Shown here piece by piece: positions 59,867 through 64,000 of a stretch of DNA of 64,000 nucleotides. A program made the translations under genes and the position numbers. A model generated the notes under the pieces. It saw only the letters and a program-made list of their open reading frames with translations, did not search any database and was not told the DNA's origin. Position 1 is the first letter of the stretch. Every line of letters begins with the position of its first letter. The DNA comes from Chryseobacterium gallinarum (GTDB lineage Bacteria > Bacteroidota > Bacteroidia > Flavobacteriales > Weeksellaceae). Location: contig NZ_CP009928.1 of the NCBI RefSeq assembly GCF_001021975.1, positions 2,732,001 to 2,796,000 of the forward strand. The letters run 5' to 3'.

Positions 59867-60310
59867 ATGAGCGCAAGATTAAATATTGCAACAGTAGATT
59901 CAGCTGCTTACAAAGCAATGCTGGGATTAGAAGGATATCTTCAGACTATTTCTTTAAATCACATTCAGAAAGAATTAATCAAAATCAGGGCTTCACAGAT
60001 TAATAAATGTGCATTCTGTCTTGATATGCATACGAAAGATGCCTTAAAATACGGGGAAAATCCTCAAAGAATCTTTATTTTAGATGGTTGGAGAGAAGCG
60101 AAAGAATTTTTTACAGAAGATGAGCAGGTACTTTTGGCCATGACAGAAGAAATTACGTTAATCAGCCATGAAGGCCTTACCGAGGAAACATTTCAAAAAG
60201 CAAAAGCCATTTTTGACGATAATCAGATCGCGCAGATCATTATGGCTATTGTGACCATTAATGCATGGAACAGGATTGCGATAAGTACCCATACTCCTAT
60301 CGAAAAATAA
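59867..60310 (+). CDS. Carboxymuconolactone decarboxylase/AhpD family protein
   Basis: A 147-residue AhpD-like protein with the redox motif CAFCLDMH: Cys48, Cys51 and His55, as in the peroxidase/alkylhydroperoxidase core of AhpD (PF02627). The segment RASQINKCAFCLDMHTKDALKYGENPQRI is the family's signature. It should reduce peroxides or serve as a thiol hydroperoxidase; the partner is unknown. It is 7 bases from the DoxX gene, so the two likely act together. A terminator (60350-60388) ends the run. Confidence 0.92.
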   Translation: MSARLNIATVDSAAYKAMLGLEGYLQTISLNHIQKELIKIRASQINKCAFCLDMHTKDALKYGENPQRIFILDGWREAKEFFTEDEQVLLAMTEEITLISHEGLTEETFQKAKAIFDDNQIAQIIMAIVTINAWNRIAISTHTPIEK

Positions 60311-60349
60311 TGACGAAGGAGGAGAAAATAATATAATGGCTTAAATATG

Positions 60350-60388
60350 CTATAAAAAGGCTCTTCAACATTGAAAAGCCTTTTTATA
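60350..60388. terminator. Hairpin terminator after the AhpD-like gene
   Basis: CTATAAAAAGGCT and AAGCCTTTTTATAG form the stem around about 13 bases, with T-runs in both directions between converging genes. Confidence 0.8.
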
Positions 60389-60501
60389 GTATTACAGAGC
60401 TCAATTAAAACCTCCGTTGGTATTAATTCTAAAAATAAATCTTAATGGGTAATTATTAAGTTTGTTTTTATGAAGGTTGTTTTGGCATTTTTGCTCTTCA
60501 T

Positions 60502-60990
60502 TTACGGATTCTTTCTTTTGAATGGTCCTTGAGGAGCTATAATTTCAAGATTGGTTCCATCAGGATCCTGGAAGTAAGCTACAGCAGTTCCATATCCGGA
60601 TTTTAATCCGTCTGCTTCTTCGAATACGATTGGTTCTCCATCAGGTTCTACACCGATTTCATTTAACCTCTGCATCGCTTCGTCGATATTGTCTACTTCA
60701 AAACAAAGGTGCATGGCACTGATCTGGTTATTGGAGTAAGCAGCCTGTTCAGATTCTGGGATGACGTATTCCAGGATATCTAGATTGAGATTATCCAGAC
60801 GGAGATTGGCAAATTTTATTTTAGTGTCAGTCAGGCCTTGGGTTTTGGCCATTCTTTCTCCACCGATGACATCAATATTGGAAACTTTAGTTCCTGTTAA
60901 TGCTTCGTAAAAGGCAATAGATTTCTCTAAATTCTTTACAGTAATTCCAACGTGATTAGCACGTGTGAATCCTTTTGTTGTATTTTCCAT
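60502..60990 (-). CDS. VOC family protein (glyoxalase-like)
   Basis: A 162-residue vicinal-oxygen-chelate protein. The beta-alpha-beta halves are seen in NHVGITVKNLEKSIAFYEALTG (His14), AMHLCFEVDNIDEAMQRL (near 92) and the C-terminal YFQDPDGTNLEIIAP near 139. The first His, the Glu of the late LEI motif and the central His are those that bind metal in glyoxalase-like enzymes. The substrate cannot be told. It lies convergent to the AhpD-like gene and upstream of the aldo/keto reductase end, within a cluster of electrophile-response genes. Confidence 0.9.
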   Translation of the reverse strand: MENTTKGFTRANHVGITVKNLEKSIAFYEALTGTKVSNIDVIGGERMAKTQGLTDTKIKFANLRLDNLNLDILEYVIPESEQAAYSNNQISAMHLCFEVDNIDEAMQRLNEIGVEPDGEPIVFEEADGLKSGYGTAVAYFQDPDGTNLEIIAPQGPFKRKNP

Positions 60991-61152
60991 TGTTTAAATT
61001 TTGTAATTACTTTAAATTAACAGACTATAGATTGGCAATACACATAAATGGTTTCTGCATCAACTTTCTTCATAGTCTTGTAATCATTAAAAACAAAAGC
61101 TGAAAGTTATCAATCACCTGATAGTACTTCCATCCATCCTCCAGCTTCTATA

Positions 61153-62136
61153 TTAAATCTCGCTTAAAGCAGCATTGATGAAATTCAATTCTTCCTGAGA
61201 AAGGTTGATGTCCATTGCTTTTGCATTTTCGATAGCTTGCTGGGCATTTCTTGCCCCTGCCAATACTACTGTAATTGCCGGTTGCAGGGTAGTCCATTTT
61301 AATACCAGCTGAGAAAGACTGGCTCCTTTTTCCTGTGCGATAGGTTCAATTTTTTCCAAGAACGTTTTTACTTTATTCAAATCAAATTGAGAAAAATATC
61401 CGTTTCTGTGGTCGTTATCCTTTAATTGGGTTTCTCTGAAATATTTACCGGTTAAAAGACCTCTTTCCATAGGGCTGTACACGATGATTCCTGAATTGTT
61501 CTCCAAAGAATAAGGAACAAGATCATTTTCGATCGCACGGTTCAGCATGCTGTAAGAAACCTGGTTGCTGGCAAGCTTTAAAGTCCTGTTAGCTTCTTCC
61601 ATTTGAGACACGCTGTAATTGCTTACTCCTGCTGCACGTATTTTTCCCTGCTGGACCAGTAATTCCATGGCTTCCATTGTTTCGCAGATAGGAGTTGTGC
61701 TGTCTGGCCAGTGAAGTTGTAAAAGGTCAATATAATCTGTTCCCAATCTTTGTAAACTTTCCTCAACTTCTTTAATGATGTTTTCTTTGGATGCGAATTT
61801 ATATACAGGAATTGTTTTTCCCTCATCTTCCGCATCAAAGAAAAATTCTCCTTTTCCGTTGTTGCTTCCATCCCATACCAAACCAAACTTTGTTAACAGC
61901 TGGATTTTTGAACGGTCCTTTCCTTTGATAGCTTCACCAATCATTTCCTCGCTCAGCCCGAAACCATAGAATGGTGCGGTATCGATAGAAGTTACTCCAT
62001 GGTCCAATGATGCGTGAATAGAGTTGATAGAATCCTGCTTTTCATTACCACCCCACATGTTTCCGCCGATAGCAAAAGCACCATGTGTGATTGTCGATAA
62101 TTCCAAATCTGTATTTCCTAATTTTCTATATTCCAT
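61153..62136 (-). CDS. Aldo/keto reductase
   Basis: A 327-residue NADPH-dependent oxidoreductase of the AKR superfamily. The ATG at 62136 is chosen since it gives MEYRKLGNTDLELSTITHGAFAIGG, the usual N-terminus. The upstream open frame to 62217 is made from a dispersed repeat (62163-62207). The catalytic tetrad is present: Asp in SIDTAPFYGFG with Tyr, Lys in LLTKFG, and His in LLQLHWPD. GVSNYSVSQMEEANR near 170 and the C-terminal AGARNAQQAIENAKA also fit. It should reduce aldehydes or quinone-like carbonyls. It is the downstream member of a run with a DJ-1/PfpI protein and an ABM protein, on the minus strand. Confidence 0.93.
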   Translation of the reverse strand: MEYRKLGNTDLELSTITHGAFAIGGNMWGGNEKQDSINSIHASLDHGVTSIDTAPFYGFGLSEEMIGEAIKGKDRSKIQLLTKFGLVWDGSNNGKGEFFFDAEDEGKTIPVYKFASKENIIKEVEESLQRLGTDYIDLLQLHWPDSTTPICETMEAMELLVQQGKIRAAGVSNYSVSQMEEANRTLKLASNQVSYSMLNRAIENDLVPYSLENNSGIIVYSPMERGLLTGKYFRETQLKDNDHRNGYFSQFDLNKVKTFLEKIEPIAQEKGASLSQLVLKWTTLQPAITVVLAGARNAQQAIENAKAMDINLSQEELNFINAALSEI

Positions 62137-62162
62137 TTTGTTTGTATTGTTATTTATTAAAA

Positions 62163-62207
62163 AACCCGTCAAATCTTCGATTTGCCACCCCTCCAGAGGA
62201 GGTAATT
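62163..62207 (-). repeat. Dispersed Flavobacteria-type repeat fragment
   Basis: On the minus strand it holds CCTCTGGAGGGGTGGC, then the dyad CAAATCGAAGATTTG, then GACGGGTTTT. This layout of a GGAGGGGTGG box with a variable palindrome is a known intergenic repeat pattern in Flavobacteriaceae. It may act as a hairpin terminator after the DJ-1 gene at 62234. Confidence 0.55.
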
Positions 62208-62233
62208 GTTGCATCAATTGACTTTGGGGGCGG

Positions 62234-62989
62234 TTATTTGTTATTTAATTCCTTTAAAATTGCTTCTCCAACACTCTTTGCTGACTGGGGATTCTGTCCT
62301 GTAATCACTCTTTGATCTGCTACCACATGATTTTGCCAAAGCCCTGATTTTTCAAATTCTGCTCCTCTTTCTTTCAGCTTGTCCTCTAATAAAAAAGGAA
62401 CAACATCTGTTAATTTTACTTCAGCCTCCTCTTCGTTGGTGAAAGCATTGATCTTTTTCCCGTCAACCAGGTATTTCCCATTCTTCAGTTTGATATTCAC
62501 GAGTCCTGCCGGGCCATGGCATACACCTGCTACTATTCCTCCGTTTTCATAAATTTTTGAGGCGATGTCAGCCAGTTCTTTATTGTCTGCAAAATCCCAC
62601 ATAGCTCCATGACCTCCTGCGTAAAAGATTGCAGAATATTCTTTTGGGTTCACCTGGGATGGCGTCATCGAATGATCAATTCTGTTTTTGTATTCTTTAT
62701 TTTCCCAGAACTCCTTATTTACAGGATCTTTCAGGTCAAACCCATCTACAGGAGGAGTACCGCCCTTTGGGCTTACAAAGTCAATTTCATAACCTGCTTT
62801 GTGAAGGACTTCCCAGGGATGAGAAACTTCTCCGAGGTAATATCCTGTATCTTCGCCTGTACTTCCTTTTTTGTCATGACTGGTTACGACGAATAAAATT
62901 TTCTTTTTCATATTCTTTGAATTTTGGGTTTGTGCCTGTACGGATCCTATTGTAAATATGGCAAGCATGAAAAGCGCTAATTTTTTCAT
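62234..62989 (-). CDS. DJ-1/PfpI (Hsp31-like) family protein, exported
   Basis: A 251-residue class I glutamine-amidotransferase-like protein. A signal-peptide-like N-terminus MKKLALFMLAIFTIGSVQAQ precedes the domain; an inner Met (MKKKILFVVT at residue 27) would give a cytoplasmic form. The nucleophile elbow is GGIVAGVCHGPAG with Cys157 and the adjacent His158, and the Glu-containing GEVSHPWE is near residue 53, as in Hsp31/DJ-1 glyoxalase III enzymes. It may detoxify methylglyoxal or repair glycated proteins. It overlaps the ABM gene upstream by 1 base (TAATG), so it is translationally coupled. Confidence 0.9.
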   Translation of the reverse strand: MKKLALFMLAIFTIGSVQAQTQNSKNMKKKILFVVTSHDKKGSTGEDTGYYLGEVSHPWEVLHKAGYEIDFVSPKGGTPPVDGFDLKDPVNKEFWENKEYKNRIDHSMTPSQVNPKEYSAIFYAGGHGAMWDFADNKELADIASKIYENGGIVAGVCHGPAGLVNIKLKNGKYLVDGKKINAFTNEEEAEVKLTDVVPFLLEDKLKERGAEFEKSGLWQNHVVADQRVITGQNPQSAKSVGEAILKELNNK

Positions 62990-63279
62990 TATGAAATAAT
63001 ATGGGTAGTATAAATATGTGGTTTTTCCTGAAGTTTTTCATCTACCAGAGCTCCAAAAGCCTGGATGTAAGGCTGTTGATTATGATACTCCAATCCTTCT
63101 TTGCTTTTCCAGATTTCATAGAAAACGAACTGGTTTTTGTCTTCAGTTCCCTGATGAAGGCTGTAAAGTTCACAGGCTTCTTCTTTTCTCGTCTCTTTTA
63201 CCATATTCTGAAGAACTTCCAATACTTCTGCCTGGTGTTCTTCTTTGGCTTTTATAATGGCTGTAAGGTATATTTTCAT
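62989..63279 (-). CDS. Antibiotic biosynthesis monooxygenase (ABM) domain / putative quinol monooxygenase
   Basis: A 96-residue ferredoxin-like ABM protein. The pattern MKIYLTAIIKAKEEHQAEVLEVLQNMVKETRKEEACELYSLHQGTEDKNQFVFYEIWKSKEGLEYHNQQPYIQAF is that of the YgiN/quinol monooxygenase family. It ends at the stop codon that shares its last base with the start of the DJ-1/PfpI gene. Paired with the MdaB-like quinone reductase gene next to it, it resembles the E. coli ygiN-mdaB pair, which handles quinones. A decayed gene lies between them at 63295-63372. Confidence 0.9.
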   Translation of the reverse strand: MKIYLTAIIKAKEEHQAEVLEVLQNMVKETRKEEACELYSLHQGTEDKNQFVFYEIWKSKEGLEYHNQQPYIQAFGALVDEKLQEKPHIYTTHIIS

Positions 63280-63294
63280 TATTAAATAAAATTT

Positions 63295-63372
63295 TTAATT
63301 TTTGTCAAGAAGTTTCTATACGATGCTACCACCTATATATCCGGTGATACCTGTGACCAGTATTTTTTTCAT
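63295..63372 (-). pseudogene. Remnant of a Rossmann-fold (NmrA/SDR-like) gene
   Basis: The minus-strand ATG at 63372 overlaps the MdaB-like stop as ATGA and reads MKKILVTGITGYIGGSIV, then stop, KLLDKN, stop. The GxTGxIG loop is the NAD(P)-binding start of an NmrA or extended-SDR protein. The gene appears to have lost the rest. Its leftover is 26 codons with an internal stop. Confidence 0.75.
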
Positions 63373-63986
63373 GATGCCAATTCCTGTTTTAATTCTTTTT
63401 CAAATACGGATCTCACATGTTCTCTATACAGTTTCATATCACGTTCTATATTGGCATTCTTTTCTACATCATGGAAGTGAAAGCTTTCCATTTTTTCTAA
63501 AGAAACAAAAGCGTTCATTCTATGGAAACCAAATAAAGGTCCGTCATCTACACTTCTTTCACTGAAGAATTCACCGGGAAATGTAAAGGCTGTTGCAGGG
63601 GCATTCCAGCTTGTGGTAAGCATATATTTTCTTCCACCGAGCATTCCTCCTGTACCGTAATTGATCTCAGGATTGGCAGCATTTCTACCGTCACTCATGT
63701 AAATTCCTTTGGCGTGGCCAGCCGTGAAAACTTCATCGATGTATTTTTTCAATCCGTTCGGAAGCTGGAACCACCAGATAGGAGTGTGGTAAATAATATA
63801 ATCTGCCCAGACAAACTTCTGCACTTCTTCATATTTGTCGTAACTTTCACTTACATTGGTAACCTTTACTTCCAGGTTATCGAATTCTTTAAGAACTGCT
63901 AATGTATTTTCTGCAATAGTCTGATTATATTTTCCTCCGGAATGTCCGAAATTTTGTCCGCCGTTGATGATTAATACTTTTTTCAT
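63369..63986 (-). CDS. MdaB-like NAD(P)H-dependent quinone reductase (flavodoxin-like fold)
   Basis: A 205-residue FAD/NADPH enzyme of the MdaB/DT-diaphorase family. The N-terminal loop KKVLIINGGQNFGHSGGKYNQTIAENTL binds the cofactor phosphate. The flavin segments are YIIYHTPIWWFQLPNGLKKYIDEVF (near residue 82) and TTSWNAPATAFTFPGEFF (near 128). MdaB reduces quinones by two electrons to avoid radical formation. It is the first gene visible of the run MdaB-remnant-ABM-DJ-1-AKR. Its end overlaps the remnant ATG, so that lost gene was part of the operon. Confidence 0.93.
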   Translation of the reverse strand: MKKVLIINGGQNFGHSGGKYNQTIAENTLAVLKEFDNLEVKVTNVSESYDKYEEVQKFVWADYIIYHTPIWWFQLPNGLKKYIDEVFTAGHAKGIYMSDGRNAANPEINYGTGGMLGGRKYMLTTSWNAPATAFTFPGEFFSERSVDDGPLFGFHRMNAFVSLEKMESFHFHDVEKNANIERDMKLYREHVRSVFEKELKQELAS

Positions 63987-64000
63987 TTTTTTATGATTGT

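Noticed and set aside
62137..62217. Upstream extension of the aldo/keto reductase
   Set aside because: It translates a dispersed repeat and precedes the normal AKR N-terminus.

Overview
The window looks like chromosomal DNA of a flavobacterium close to Chryseobacterium/Elizabethkingia. It is AT-rich. Genes are often preceded by the Bacteroidetes promoter -7 box TAnnTTTG and lack clear Shine-Dalgarno sequences. Gene content also fits: a GLPGLI-like/PNGase F-like secreted protein, TonB-dependent receptors, paired M16 peptidases, a LOG protein, SecG with a Pro/Ala tail, and homogentisate-pathway genes. No rRNA, tRNA, CRISPR array, prophage or intact insertion sequence was seen. The assignment rests on gene families and motifs, not on a database search.

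Layout. 1-1445 is the N-terminal part of a sodium/solute symporter that runs off the left edge. 1558-5931 is a minus-strand stress/redox cluster: two small GNAT proteins, OsmC, a YjdI-type Fe-S protein, a TMEM175-like channel, an FMN reductase and two pirins. 6134-13745 holds an MFS exporter, a secreted protein of unknown function, asparagine synthetase B, a PNGase F-like protein and an RsmB-type rRNA methyltransferase. 13991-31431 is mostly housekeeping: PhnA/YjdM, an ABC ATPase, YceI, PheS, a ferredoxin reductase with its 2Fe-2S ferredoxin, a prolyl oligopeptidase, LOG, PepD, RecR, a GT2 glycosyltransferase, SecG, and an inactive/active M16 peptidase pair. 31697-37752 carries a PcrA-like helicase, a large TonB receptor and the end of the thiamin operon.

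37102-40157 is a thiamin-salvage operon (thiM-thiE-thiD-tenA) behind a TPP riboswitch, followed upstream by cstA. 42241-46806 has two alpha/beta hydrolases, a DUF3037/HipA-like kinase pair, a lipoprotein and a flavin reductase. 46818-47394 is a short unit holding a frameshifted GxxExxY (PD-(D/E)XK-like) gene between inverted repeats. 47402-54016 contains three tyrosine-catabolism genes (fahA, hppD, hmgA) with a CoA-transferase and two unknown genes. 54107-56666 is a TonB receptor plus thioredoxin-like operon with a palindromic operator over its promoter. 56831-63986 is a quinone/aldehyde-stress region: a quinone-oxidoreductase-like ADH divergent from an HxlR regulator, a Crp/Fnr regulator, DoxX, an AhpD-like protein, VOC, an aldo/keto reductase, a DJ-1/PfpI protein, a quinol-monooxygenase-like ABM protein and an MdaB-like quinone reductase. 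It also contains a decayed remnant of a Rossmann-fold gene.

No single large new system stands out. The most interesting pieces are the GxxExxY repeat unit, the PNGase F-like fusion, the DUF3037/HipA pair, the operator-controlled TonB/thioredoxin operon, and the gene scar at 63295-63372.
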